Assembly (NCBI GenBank): GCA_050259615.1
Contig: JBLNAZ010000170.1
Location: 1-64,000, forward strand
Direction of reading: 5' to 3'
Origin: JAAXKN01 sp050259615
GTDB taxonomy: Bacteria; Bacteroidota; Ignavibacteria; Ignavibacteriales; SURF-24
Length of the DNA stretch: 64,000 bases
Of this stretch, positions 54,599-63,971 are shown piece after piece. Positions within the stretch are counted from its first letter, which is position 1. Each line of letters opens with the position of its first letter. The notes under the pieces were generated by a model, which saw only the letters and a list, made by a program, of their open reading frames with translations, ran no database searches and was not told the origin of the DNA. The translations under genes and the position numbers were made by a program.

Positions 54599-55246
54599 AT
54601 GGCACAAAAGTTTAAGACAAAGTATATTGCCCTTGCAGGGGCATTTGTGGCAATTGCAGCAGGGCTTCTTTTGAGCGGCATCTTTTCAAGGCACTATACT
54701 CCGGAGGAAAAACAGTACATTGCTGAAATTGAAAAGATGAGGCAGCAGAAGGACCTGGAGATGCAGAACGATGCCTCATCTCCTTTTAATGCAAAGGGGA
54801 AAATCCATTTTGAAAAGCTGAAGTATTTTGATGCAGATCCGTCATATGTTTTTAAGAGCAGACTGTATGAGTATGAAAATAAGGATACCGTTACTATTTT
54901 CGGCACAAAAGGAGAACCCAGAAAGGCCCTGAGATTCGGCTATATAAAATTTGATTTCGACGGCATGAAAATTAAAATGAATGTTTACAAGGGCTTTACT
55001 CGTACAGGGCAGGAGTATTACAGCATTTGGTTTACTGACCGTACAACAAATCGTGAGTCTTACGGAGTAGGCAGATATCTGGATTTTGAGAAAATGGATA
55101 ATCCGGATTATATTTACACAGTTGATTTCAATCAGGCATACAATCCATACTGTGCATATAGCCCAAATTACAGTTGTGCTATCCCTACAAAAGATGATTA
55201 TGTGGATATTGAAATAAAGGCCGGCGAAAAAAAGTTTCATAATTAA
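54599..55246 (+). CDS. DUF1684 family protein, membrane-anchored
   Basis: This 215-residue protein has an N-terminal transmembrane helix (about 8-28) and then the DUF1684 domain. The visible features are SPF near residue 60, KLKYFDADPSY, and the conserved end NPYCAYSPNYSCAIPTK followed by a beta-strand with KAGEK. The family is found widely in bacteria and its function is unknown. Here it should face the periplasm. The next gene starts 12 bases later, so it may be co-transcribed with the DAHP synthase. Confidence 0.85.
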   Translation: MAQKFKTKYIALAGAFVAIAAGLLLSGIFSRHYTPEEKQYIAEIEKMRQQKDLEMQNDASSPFNAKGKIHFEKLKYFDADPSYVFKSRLYEYENKDTVTIFGTKGEPRKALRFGYIKFDFDGMKIKMNVYKGFTRTGQEYYSIWFTDRTTNRESYGVGRYLDFEKMDNPDYIYTVDFNQAYNPYCAYSPNYSCAIPTKDDYVDIEIKAGEKKFHN

Positions 55247-55257
55247 TGGAGTGAGTT

Positions 55258-56271
55258 GTGGTAGTAGTCTTAGAAAAAAATGTATCGGAACAGCAAATAG
55301 AAGAGATCATCAAGCACCTGGTGGATTTTGGTTTTGATGTTCATAAATCAACCGGTATTGAGCAGATTGTGCTCGGTGCAATTGGAGTTAAACCTGACTT
55401 TGACATCAGGAAAGTTAAGGTTCTCGACGGCGTTTATGAAGTATATAGAATTACCGAACCATACAAGCTTGCAAGCCGGAGTTTCAAGAAAGAAAATACG
55501 GTTATTGACATAAAAGGAGTTAAGATAGGGGGTAATGAAATTGTTGTAATTGCAGGCCCCTGTTCAGTTGAAAACGAGGACCAGATATTCAGCCTTGCTG
55601 AAACAGTTGCGAAGTTCGGCGGCAGGATTTTAAGAGGCGGCGCGTTTAAGCCAAGGACTTCGCCGTATTCATTTCAGGGCCTGGGAGAAGAAGGCCTGAA
55701 GATGATGAGGAAGGCTGCAGATAAGAATAATCTGCTTGTAGTTACAGAAGTAATGCAGATCGAACAGATAGGTTTAATAGAGGAGTATGCAGATGTTCTT
55801 CAGGTTGGCGCACGTAATATGCAGAACTATCCTTTCCTGAAGGAATTAGGTAAATCCACAAAGCCGATCATGCTCAAAAGAGGACTTGCGGCAACAATAG
55901 AAGAATGGATGATGTCGGCTGAGTATATACTGGCAAGCGGCAACAAAGATGTAATTCTTTGTGAAAGGGGAATAAGGACATTTGAAACTTACACAAGAAA
56001 TACATTCGACCTTTCGGCCATTCCGGTAGTCCATAAAAGGAGCCACCTTCCTGTAATTGCTGATCCTTCGCATGCTACAGGCTACAGGGACCAGGTTATA
56101 CCGATGGCAAGAGCTGCAGTTGCTGCAGGAGCTGATGCAATTATGGTGGAAATCCATAATGATCCGGATAAGGCTCTTTCAGACGGACCGCAGTCGCTTT
56201 ATCCCGAACAGTATGAAAAAATGATGCTGGAGCTTAAGGCTATAGCACAGGCAATCGGAAGAACGGTCTAA
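55258..56271 (+). CDS. aroF: 3-deoxy-7-phosphoheptulonate (DAHP) synthase, KDO8P-synthase-like type
   Basis: This 337-residue enzyme condenses PEP and erythrose-4-phosphate at the entry of the shikimate pathway. Residues about 1-70 form a ferredoxin-like/ACT-like regulatory domain, as in the Thermotoga-type enzyme, followed by the barrel with IAGPCSVEN, RGGAFKPRTSPYSFQG, LKRGLAATIEEW and DPSHATGYR. The start is GTG at 55258 with GGAG upstream. The downstream prephenate dehydrogenase lies in the same reading frame 36 bases later, consistent with joint tyrosine control through the regulatory domains (inferred). Confidence 0.95.
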   Translation: MVVVLEKNVSEQQIEEIIKHLVDFGFDVHKSTGIEQIVLGAIGVKPDFDIRKVKVLDGVYEVYRITEPYKLASRSFKKENTVIDIKGVKIGGNEIVVIAGPCSVENEDQIFSLAETVAKFGGRILRGGAFKPRTSPYSFQGLGEEGLKMMRKAADKNNLLVVTEVMQIEQIGLIEEYADVLQVGARNMQNYPFLKELGKSTKPIMLKRGLAATIEEWMMSAEYILASGNKDVILCERGIRTFETYTRNTFDLSAIPVVHKRSHLPVIADPSHATGYRDQVIPMARAAVAAGADAIMVEIHNDPDKALSDGPQSLYPEQYEKMMLELKAIAQAIGRTV

Positions 56272-56307
56272 AGCAGCATATTTAATAACTTTAGAAACGG
56301 CAGAACA

Positions 56308-57378
56308 CTGAATATATCAATTGTAGGACTTGGTTTAATAGGGGGTTCCATTGCGAAATCCCTTAGAAAGGGTGCCGATAATTTTACTATCAGCGCATGG
56401 GACCATGATGAGGTGTTAACAAAAGCCCTTGAAGAGAATGTAATAGACCGGAAACTAAAGTCCTTTGAAGAGGCACTTAATAGTGAAGTAATATTTTTGT
56501 GTCTTCCGGTTGAAGATTCCCTGAAAGCTTTTGAAGTGCTTGCGCCCGGTCTTAAAGAAGGTTCTCTGATTACTGATGTATGCGGCATAAAAGGGAAGTT
56601 TGAGGATCTCTGGAAATCAATTCAAAGCCAGGGGGAATATATAGGCGGTCATCCGATGACGGGAAAGGAAAAAGGTGGCTACGGCAATTCCGATCCTCTG
56701 CTTTTTGAAAATGCAGTCTATATAGTTTCTGCCAACGGCAAAGAGAGTCCCTCGATTAGGAAATTTCTGGATATAATGGCTACACTGGGTGCCAGGCCGG
56801 TTTATCTGGACCCTTATGTTCATGATAAGGTTGTTGCCAATGTAAGCCACCTGCCGCAGCTAGTTTCGGTGGCTCTGGTAAATACTGTAGCCGGAAATTC
56901 AGCCGGGGCAAATAACCTCGATTTTGCTGCCGGAGGCTTTAGGGATATGACACGCATTGCATCCAGCAGTTTTAATATCTGGAAAGATGTAATACGCCTT
57001 AATAAAGATGAAATAATATCGGCACTTGACCTTTTTGCAGGTGAAATCAGCCGAATGAGAAATGAGATCAGCCGCGGGAACTTTCAGCTGCTGGAAGAAT
57101 TGTTCAATTCTGCACGCAGCAGCAGGGAAAGAATTCCAAAAGTCAACAAAGGATTCATAACCCCTTTGTTTTATATCTCTGTTTTTATTAAAGATGAGCC
57201 TGGTTCCATCAGCAGGATTTCCTCGGCTTTGTATGGGGAGTCTATTAATATTAAGGATATTGAACTGCTTAAGTTTCGTGAAGGGACGGGAGGGACATTT
57301 CACATAGCCTTTGACTCAGAAGATGAAAGCATCATGGCGGCTGAGATTCTTAAGAAAGCCGGGCTTGAAGTATATTGA
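56308..57378 (+). CDS. tyrA: Prephenate dehydrogenase with ACT domain, apparent CTG start
   Basis: It oxidatively decarboxylates prephenate to 4-hydroxyphenylpyruvate. The NAD-binding Rossmann motif VGLGLIGGSIAKSL is encoded from 56323, but no ATG, GTG or TTG lies in frame between the aroF stop (56269-56271) and this motif. The first usual codon (GTG 56413) falls after it and would delete the cofactor site. I therefore place the start at CTG 56308, giving 356 residues and the family-typical N-terminus. The GGHPMTGKE substrate block and a C-terminal ACT domain (FYISVFIKDEPGSISRI) are present. Alternatives are stop-codon readthrough from aroF in the same frame, another rare start, or a sequence error. 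Confidence 0.85.
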   Translation: MNISIVGLGLIGGSIAKSLRKGADNFTISAWDHDEVLTKALEENVIDRKLKSFEEALNSEVIFLCLPVEDSLKAFEVLAPGLKEGSLITDVCGIKGKFEDLWKSIQSQGEYIGGHPMTGKEKGGYGNSDPLLFENAVYIVSANGKESPSIRKFLDIMATLGARPVYLDPYVHDKVVANVSHLPQLVSVALVNTVAGNSAGANNLDFAAGGFRDMTRIASSSFNIWKDVIRLNKDEIISALDLFAGEISRMRNEISRGNFQLLEELFNSARSSRERIPKVNKGFITPLFYISVFIKDEPGSISRISSALYGESINIKDIELLKFREGTGGTFHIAFDSEDESIMAAEILKKAGLEVY

Positions 57379-57399
57379 CCCCTTTGTTTTTCCCGGCAG

Positions 57400-57627
57400 C
57401 TAATAATTGTAATAAATTAGCTTTGTAATTGTTTCTGAGCCAAGGTCTGGGAATTCCTCTAAAAGCATCCCCATGGCTTCCTGCATTGAAATTTCCATAG
57501 ATCTCAGCTGACGGTATTTTGCTATTATCTGGTATTCCCTGACTTTTTTCTTGTTTAAGAGACCTTCTTTGTGCAAAAGTTCAAAAATATCTTTGCTGAT
57601 AAGATCTTCCAGCGGGTTAAGTGTCAT
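57400..57627 (-). CDS. Small predicted helical protein
   Basis: This 75-residue protein, unrecognised, appears almost entirely alpha-helical, with a basic middle segment (NKKKVREYQIIAKYRQLR) and an acidic-hydrophobic C-terminal half. AGGATAAAA directly precedes the ATG, which supports translation. It converges with tyrA. The helical pattern with one basic helix could suit DNA or protein binding, but no family signature was seen. Confidence 0.55.
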   Translation of the reverse strand: MTLNPLEDLISKDIFELLHKEGLLNKKKVREYQIIAKYRQLRSMEISMQEAMGMLLEEFPDLGSETITKLIYYNY

Positions 57628-57859
57628 TTTTTATCCTGATATTCCGGAATTATTTTTAATTCTACGATTTATAATTTCTAAGTGATTATCGACGGTTTTC
57701 ATTTATTTTACACTGAAATTGAAGGTATTTATTTTGGGATAACCGTACTGTCGCCAAGATGGTGCCTAATGAGCCCGGTAAAGCAGTATTTTTAAGGCTT
57801 TGTTGACTACAGTCACTTAACCGGTACAAATCATTTTATATCTTTATTAGAGACTATTT

Positions 57860-59548
57860 ATGATTCGGAATATTATAATTTTCATACTGCAAAGAGTTAA
57901 ATTCCATATAAATTTAAGTTTTTTCCTGCTATTAGTAATTCCCTTTAATTTAATAAATTCAGCTGAAAATATTTTCATCCGTGTAAATCAGGTAGGTTTT
58001 CTGCCCGGGGATATTAAAACTGCAGTTATTATGTCCGCAGCAGATATCTCGGGAGAAGACTTTTTAATTTATGCAAAAAAAGGGAAAAACGCAGTTTATA
58101 AAGGGCATTTAAGCAGCAGTGTTAAAGGTGAAGGCAGGTTTCAGAATAACTATAATGTTAATTTTTCGGAATTAAAGAACCCCGGTCAATATATAATTAA
58201 ATGCGGCGGTGCAGTTTCACTTCCGTTTGCAATAGGTATTAATCTTTACAACGCTGTAGCTGACTCGCTGTTATTGTTCTTTAAGGTTCAAAGGTGCGGC
58301 TATACGGATCCCTTTCTGCACGGAGTATGCCACATAGCGGATGCCACCAGCTTAATTGCCGGAAAATCCCCTCTGCCTGGAAAGCAGGATGTTACGGGAG
58401 GGTGGCATGATGCAGGTGACTACGTTAAATTCTTTAATACGACGGTTTTTGCAACTTATATGATGCTGTTTTCTTTTGAATTTGACCCGGTAAAGTTCGG
58501 TTTCGACGCTAATCGTAACAATATTCCTGATATACTGGAAGAAGCTAAGGTCGGGCTGGACTGGCTTCTAAGGTCGCACCTGGCAGATGACAGGTTCATA
58601 ATTCAGGTGCAGGATTTAAGAGATCATGAGCAGGGATGGCGGCTTCCCGAGCAGGATAAATTGACTTTTGACCGTCCGGCTTTCGTTGGAGGGGGGAAGA
58701 ATACCGTCGGAATATACAGTGCAGTTATGGCCCTGGCATCAAGGATATGGAAAGAAAAGCTGCATTATAATGAATTTGCAAATAAATGCCTGGAGGAAGC
58801 CATAAAGAATTACCGGCAGGCCTCCAGGATGCCTGAAGTTGACAAAAGCGGCAGCGGTATGTACCTGGATTCGAAGTCTTCGGGCAAAATGGCCTTAGGA
58901 GCAGTTGAACTTTATGAGGCCACAAAAGACAGCAGGTACCTTAAAGAGTCAATAGAATACGCCGCTGAGGCTAAATCTGATTACTGGTGGAGTTATGGGG
59001 ACATAAACTCGGCAGCAGATTACAAAATTGCAAAATATGAGCCGGCAGTAAAAGATTACTTATTAAATAATCTAAAGAACTTTAATAACATAAAGAATAA
59101 TGCAATTTTCGGGCAGGCAGCTTCAGACACCTGGGGCTCAAACACTGCAGTTATGGGTGCCGGCCTGCAGGCTATTCTCTGGAAGCGCCTTACCGGAAGG
59201 AGTGATTTTGATTCGCTGATGGTATTTCAGCGTGATTACATTCTGGGGAAAAACCAGTGGGGAGTAAGTTTTATATACAATATTGGAAGCGTTTTTTCCA
59301 GGAATTTTCATTCGCAGGTAGGGTATTTAAGGCAGGGATATCTTCCGGGTGCCGTAGCTGCCGGACCAATAAGCAGAAAAAAACTGGAGGGCTATAAAAT
59401 CAAAACAAACGAAAAGGATCCATACTGGGAATTTCAGACAGATTCAGCGGTATATCAGGATATGAGGATGGATTATGTGACAAATGAGCCGTCAATTTCA
59501 ACAAATGCCACCGCCTTATTTTTGATCGGTTACTTTGCAGGAAAATAG
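57860..59548 (+). CDS. Glycoside hydrolase family 9 (endoglucanase-type)
   Basis: This 562-residue exported protein has a hydrophobic signal region (about 18-35), an N-terminal Ig-like CelD_N domain (about 38-130, opening with IRVNQVGFLPGD) and an (alpha/alpha)6 GH9 barrel. The catalytic block GGWHDAGDY gives D184 and D187, and the general acid is E543 in TNEPSISTNA. GH9 enzymes hydrolyse beta-1,4-glucans such as cellulose. Neither a dockerin nor a type IX sorting domain is present at the C-terminus, which ends soon after the catalytic domain. It lies upstream of a probable polysaccharide-export-like gene pair. Confidence 0.93.
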   Translation: MIRNIIIFILQRVKFHINLSFFLLLVIPFNLINSAENIFIRVNQVGFLPGDIKTAVIMSAADISGEDFLIYAKKGKNAVYKGHLSSSVKGEGRFQNNYNVNFSELKNPGQYIIKCGGAVSLPFAIGINLYNAVADSLLLFFKVQRCGYTDPFLHGVCHIADATSLIAGKSPLPGKQDVTGGWHDAGDYVKFFNTTVFATYMMLFSFEFDPVKFGFDANRNNIPDILEEAKVGLDWLLRSHLADDRFIIQVQDLRDHEQGWRLPEQDKLTFDRPAFVGGGKNTVGIYSAVMALASRIWKEKLHYNEFANKCLEEAIKNYRQASRMPEVDKSGSGMYLDSKSSGKMALGAVELYEATKDSRYLKESIEYAAEAKSDYWWSYGDINSAADYKIAKYEPAVKDYLLNNLKNFNNIKNNAIFGQAASDTWGSNTAVMGAGLQAILWKRLTGRSDFDSLMVFQRDYILGKNQWGVSFIYNIGSVFSRNFHSQVGYLRQGYLPGAVAAGPISRKKLEGYKIKTNEKDPYWEFQTDSAVYQDMRMDYVTNEPSISTNATALFLIGYFAGK

Positions 59549-59684
59549 CAATGTTTTAAAATGGCACAGTTAAAAAATGATTCTCAAATTGAGTCAGTTG
59601 AAAGAGCATAACGAGATATTATATTTGGAAATAGTAACCATTTAACGGCATAAAATTTGATCTATATTAAAAAACGAGCAACTT

Positions 59685-60962
59685 ATGAAAAGAAACATAC
59701 AATTGGTACAAACCGGGTTACCCCTGATTGATCAGGCTTGGGGCGGATTTTATAAAGGGGGTACATATTTACTTGTGGGACCGAAAAAGTCCGGGCGTAC
59801 GCTTTTAGGCTTGCAGTATGCAATGCAGTCGGCAAGACAGAAGGAAGTCTGCTTGTATTTTACGAATATGAGGCCCAAGGACCTGATGATCCATGCAGCG
59901 TCTATAGATTTTGATATTCAGACATATATGAATCAGAATCTGATTGTTGTTGTACGTGTGACCCCGCCGGCTGATTTGTATGACCTTCGCGACCCGGATG
60001 AATATCTCATTGAATATTTAAAAGATATAGTTACAGTTGTAGAGCAGTTTGCCCCGAAGAGAATAATTTTTGATGAACTTACTCCTTATATAGGTTTCAG
60101 CAATTTAAATCTGCTGAGGGAATCGTTTCTTGATACTCTGGAGAATATTGAGCAGAGAGACGTTACAAGTCTTTTTACAATAGGGGAGCCTGCCACACCA
60201 GTCGCACAGTCAATTGTGGATGAACTTGTACAGCACGTTACAGCTTCAATTTATCTTCAGAAAAGGATTGCTCCGGGTGACTTTAAGGCACAGAATGGAA
60301 AGATGACAATCACTCCAAACATAGGGCACACTGAAGGGCAGTTTACAGCAAACTATACAATTGAGCCTTATAAGGGGATAGTTACTGATTTTAAGCCTTC
60401 GTGGCCGCAGGCAGAATTTCCTGCCGCTCTTCAGGAAAACCGGCCTCAGCTGCAGGACGGCCGGTACCAGTCGCTTTCAAATTTCGAAACGCACCAGGAG
60501 CCGTACTCCTTTTCCAACTTTTATGAATATAACGAATTTCTGCTGCTGCTGAACAATCAGATTGCTTTATACAAGAGTACAGGACAGATATTTTCTCTGG
60601 TATCATTCAAGCTGGATACTGCTGCAGAAAGAGACCGCCTGCTTACAATAAATCAGCTGCAGAATGCAGTACGCCTGGCAACAGATAAAAAAGACAAGAT
60701 TTGTGTTTACGACAATAAAGTTATAGTGCTGCTTATAAGAAGCGATAAAAAAAATCTGGCCGGACTGGTGACAAAAATTCAGGCTAATTTTCCTTCCAGC
60801 GATTCAAATTATTTAAAAACTGTTCAGCAGTATATTTCAGTCCTTTTTGTGGAAATTGATGAAACGGTGGAAAATGCTGAGGCATTAATGAAGAGTGTGC
60901 TTGGTGAAGAGTTCCGAAGCGATAAAAATAACGACTCATTTAACAGGTATAATTCGAACTGA
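59685..60962 (+). CDS. RecA/KaiC-like ATPase with altered Walker A and probable degenerate GGDEF domain
   Basis: This 425-residue protein begins with TGLPLIDQAWGG, the KaiC/RadA-type entry, and a P-loop GPKKSGRT in which the invariant Lys is Arg (R38). Walker B is RIIFDEL with D130. From about residue 280 a second domain follows the strand-helix order of GGDEF domains (FSLVSFKLD; LQNAVRLATDKKDKI; then VYDNKVIVLL where GGDEF would stand), so it would be catalytically dead. The second domain is my inference. Its stop overlaps the start of the TPR-barrel gene by one base, so the two products are probably made together. There is no signal peptide. Confidence 0.75.
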   Translation: MKRNIQLVQTGLPLIDQAWGGFYKGGTYLLVGPKKSGRTLLGLQYAMQSARQKEVCLYFTNMRPKDLMIHAASIDFDIQTYMNQNLIVVVRVTPPADLYDLRDPDEYLIEYLKDIVTVVEQFAPKRIIFDELTPYIGFSNLNLLRESFLDTLENIEQRDVTSLFTIGEPATPVAQSIVDELVQHVTASIYLQKRIAPGDFKAQNGKMTITPNIGHTEGQFTANYTIEPYKGIVTDFKPSWPQAEFPAALQENRPQLQDGRYQSLSNFETHQEPYSFSNFYEYNEFLLLLNNQIALYKSTGQIFSLVSFKLDTAAERDRLLTINQLQNAVRLATDKKDKICVYDNKVIVLLIRSDKKNLAGLVTKIQANFPSSDSNYLKTVQQYISVLFVEIDETVENAEALMKSVLGEEFRSDKNNDSFNRYNSN

Positions 60963-63841
60963 TGAAAAAAATCATTCTTCTTGCATTCTTACTTTTTTCA
61001 GCCTTAATCACCTTATCTGCACAGACGAGCCAGACAGCTCTGAAATCCGAAGCGATGAAGCAGATTCAGGCAGGAAACTTCGGCGAGGCAATTGACCTGC
61101 TCAATAAATACATATCTGCTTACCCGCACCTTTCCGACGGCTTAAATTTGAGAGGCTACTGCTTCGAAAAAAGAGGGCAGTACGGAGACGCCGTTCTGGA
61201 TTATAAACGCGCCCTCATGATCAGTCCCAACAGTTCCGATATCCAGAAAAATCTTTCCCGCGCAGAGAACGTGTGGAATTCCCTGTTATACAGGAAGATA
61301 GAAGGGCATAAAAGAGAAATTGCCATAAATCCTCAGAACGCGGTAAATTACCTGGAAATCGGAAAATGCATGAAAAATCTGGGCAGGTGGGAAGATGCTG
61401 AATCCTGGTACGACGACTTCCTGTCGCGTACGGAAGCTTCTGCAGATGAGATTATAAGATACAGCGAAATCTTAGCTCATAATAACCACCTCGTAAAAGG
61501 AGAGAAAGTACTCAAGACCTACACCGAACGCTATCCCGATGATCAAAGGCTCTGGAGCCGCTACGGGTTCTTTACAATGTGGCTCGGCAAGTTTAAGATT
61601 GCAATTAAGGCCTTTGAAAATTCGCTTGCAATAAAACCTTTCTTTAAAGAAGCGCAGGATGGACTCGATCAGGCAAAAGGCAAAGCATATATTTTTGAGT
61701 GGACTGATACAACGGCAAGGCATAAGCAGAATGCAGCCGTAAAAGAATACGCAATTGACAAATACTACAGGCTGCTGAAGAAAAAACCTGCAGATGAAAA
61801 TACAAGGTTTCTGCTTGTTGATGAGCTTGTTAAGGCTAAAAGATACGAAGAGGCATACCAGCAGCTTCAGGTCTTATCCAAATCACACAGCGACGACCCG
61901 AAATTCCAGCAGCTTTATGACAGCCTTAGCACAACAAGGGAAACGCTGCTGAAGAAAAAAATTGAAGATTACAAGGCACGCATTGAGAAGAATCCCACGG
62001 ATAAGGCTGCCGTGATGGCGCTGGCTGAGAGCAATAGCGGACTTTTTGATTATGACGGCGCCGTGAAAATCCTGGGAGACTACCTGGAGAAAACCCCTGA
62101 TAATGATAATCTGGACGTCAGGTTAAAAATTGCAAAGTATGCCGGATGGAACAGGGATTTCGGAAGGTCTCTGGAACAGGTGAACTTTCTGCTCGGGAAG
62201 GACCCGGATAATCTGGAATATCAGCTTCTTCGTGCACAGCTTGCTGTATGGACCAGTCAGGACTACGACATAGCTGAAAAGCATCTTTTGAATGTTGTAA
62301 ACAAACAGCCTGAAAACACGGACGCGCTGCTTGCCTTCGGGACTCTCAGGACAAATCAGGGGAACTTCGAGGAGGCAAAAAAATACCTCGAACTTGCACG
62401 CGCAGTCGACCCCGGAAGCAAGTATGTGGAACAGCTGGATACATATCTTGCAGCCGAGATTTCAAGAGCAGAAGAAAGGAAGATTTTTGAAATTCTGGAA
62501 GAGGGAAGAAAGATACTGGTAGAGACTAATAACTGCGAGGAGGCTCTGCCGAAATACGACGAGTATTTTTCCAAAGCTGCCACCAACCGCCTTTTCCTCC
62601 TGGAATACGCAGAAGTATATGCATGCGTTAAGAATTATCCCAGGGCAATTGAGCTTTATAACCAGGCACTGAACGAAGAATACAGCTTTGATGGCGCTTT
62701 TGGACGGGCTAAGGCTTATCTGTGGGGAATGGATTCCATTAACGCGCTTTCTGAATTTAAGAAACTTGCCGTTGAGGCTCCGGACAACTTTGAAGTTCAT
62801 ATGCTGCTTGGCGATTCATATCTGGCAATGCACCAGTATGATGAAGCAAGGGAGGTATACGACAGCCTCATGGAAAAATCGAATGATTCAGCTCAGGTAG
62901 CCCTCATTCAGCCCAGATACTCCTGGATTCCAGTTACTGGGTTTAGTTCGTTTTTTTCTACTTTCCCGAATTACATCGGCTTTGCACCCCAGTTCAATTA
63001 TTATTCCGATAACCAGAACCTGAGATTCCAGAACTCCGGCGGCAGACTTGAGTTCGGCCTTACGAGTTTCATTTCTGTAGGCGCAACTTTTATAAGAGGA
63101 AGCCTCTCCTCAAGGACTGCCACGAGGAATTATACTTCCCTCGAGGGAAACCTGTATTTAAGGCTCTCGCGTTATATGATGCTCTCAGGCGGCTTTGGCA
63201 ATATGACCTTCAAGGGAACGCGCAATATGCAGATCTCAAATGCCAGCCTTGTCTTTAACAGGGAAGGAAAAGAAAATAAGGTTAACCTTAGTGCTGCTTA
63301 TTCAAAAACAGATGCGGGAATTATACTCTTTTCAACACGGCTTATTGACTACAGGAACGAAAGAATAGACAGAATTATGGCCAACTTATTCAGGTTTAAC
63401 GGCAGCTTCCAAAATAAGCACGGAATTAAACTTTCGGGTATGTTCAGCTATCTGAAGCTTGATGACGGCAATGCGGGTAACGACCTGCAGCTCAGGCTCG
63501 GGAAGGCTTTTGATGAGGATATTACGGCCGGATACGAATACGCCTTTGCGAACTATTCCAGAAAGTCTAACTTCTATTACTCACCCAGAAACTTTGAGTC
63601 GCACAGCCTCTGGGGAGAATGGGAGCTTGAGAAGAGTTCAGAGCTGGAACTTAAAATTGGCGCTAAACTGGGATATGTTCCGGCAAGCGACTTTTTGACG
63701 AGGGAGATTTCAGGTTCAGCCGATTACAAGGTATATAAATCCCTAACCATTATGGGCAGAATTACTGCCGGGGGCACTTACCGCTATGATGCAGCCTATA
63801 ACTTCCTTTCAGGAACTATATCGGCCTTCTGGTCACTCTAA
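60962..63841 (+). CDS. TPR-repeat outer-membrane beta-barrel protein, exopolysaccharide-export-like
   Basis: This 959-residue protein has a signal peptide (MKKIILLAFLLFSALITLSAQ), a long periplasmic array of TPR repeats (about 25-650) and a C-terminal beta-barrel of about 300 residues (from GYSSFF-like strands near 660) ending in Leu. This TPR-plus-barrel layout is that of PgaA, BcsC and YaiO-type proteins. The motif YYSPRNFESHSLWGEW resembles the barrel strands of BcsC. It may guide a polysaccharide across the outer membrane. Its start overlaps the KaiC-like gene by one base, and a strong terminator follows. Confidence 0.8.
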   Translation: MKKIILLAFLLFSALITLSAQTSQTALKSEAMKQIQAGNFGEAIDLLNKYISAYPHLSDGLNLRGYCFEKRGQYGDAVLDYKRALMISPNSSDIQKNLSRAENVWNSLLYRKIEGHKREIAINPQNAVNYLEIGKCMKNLGRWEDAESWYDDFLSRTEASADEIIRYSEILAHNNHLVKGEKVLKTYTERYPDDQRLWSRYGFFTMWLGKFKIAIKAFENSLAIKPFFKEAQDGLDQAKGKAYIFEWTDTTARHKQNAAVKEYAIDKYYRLLKKKPADENTRFLLVDELVKAKRYEEAYQQLQVLSKSHSDDPKFQQLYDSLSTTRETLLKKKIEDYKARIEKNPTDKAAVMALAESNSGLFDYDGAVKILGDYLEKTPDNDNLDVRLKIAKYAGWNRDFGRSLEQVNFLLGKDPDNLEYQLLRAQLAVWTSQDYDIAEKHLLNVVNKQPENTDALLAFGTLRTNQGNFEEAKKYLELARAVDPGSKYVEQLDTYLAAEISRAEERKIFEILEEGRKILVETNNCEEALPKYDEYFSKAATNRLFLLEYAEVYACVKNYPRAIELYNQALNEEYSFDGAFGRAKAYLWGMDSINALSEFKKLAVEAPDNFEVHMLLGDSYLAMHQYDEAREVYDSLMEKSNDSAQVALIQPRYSWIPVTGFSSFFSTFPNYIGFAPQFNYYSDNQNLRFQNSGGRLEFGLTSFISVGATFIRGSLSSRTATRNYTSLEGNLYLRLSRYMMLSGGFGNMTFKGTRNMQISNASLVFNREGKENKVNLSAAYSKTDAGIILFSTRLIDYRNERIDRIMANLFRFNGSFQNKHGIKLSGMFSYLKLDDGNAGNDLQLRLGKAFDEDITAGYEYAFANYSRKSNFYYSPRNFESHSLWGEWELEKSSELELKIGAKLGYVPASDFLTREISGSADYKVYKSLTIMGRITAGGTYRYDAAYNFLSGTISAFWSL

Positions 63842-63873
63842 GCTTTAACAACTGTTATTATGATTTTTACTTC

Positions 63874-63905
63874 AAGCCGGCTTACTTTAAGCCGGCTTTT
63901 TCTTT
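63874..63905 (+). terminator. Intrinsic terminator after the TPR-barrel gene
   Basis: An 8-bp perfect stem AAGCCGGC / GCCGGCTT (63874-63881 with 63891-63898), 9-base loop, followed by TTTTTCTTT. Confidence 0.88.
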
Positions 63906-63971
63906 AATTTTTCAGGAATTATGCTATATTATATAATATACAAATCAATATGACCGGCTAAGGAGACTTGA

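Noticed and set aside
57860..59548. GH9 gene taken as part of a polysaccharide utilisation locus
   Set aside because: No SusC/SusD pair or other carbohydrate-uptake gene lies beside it.
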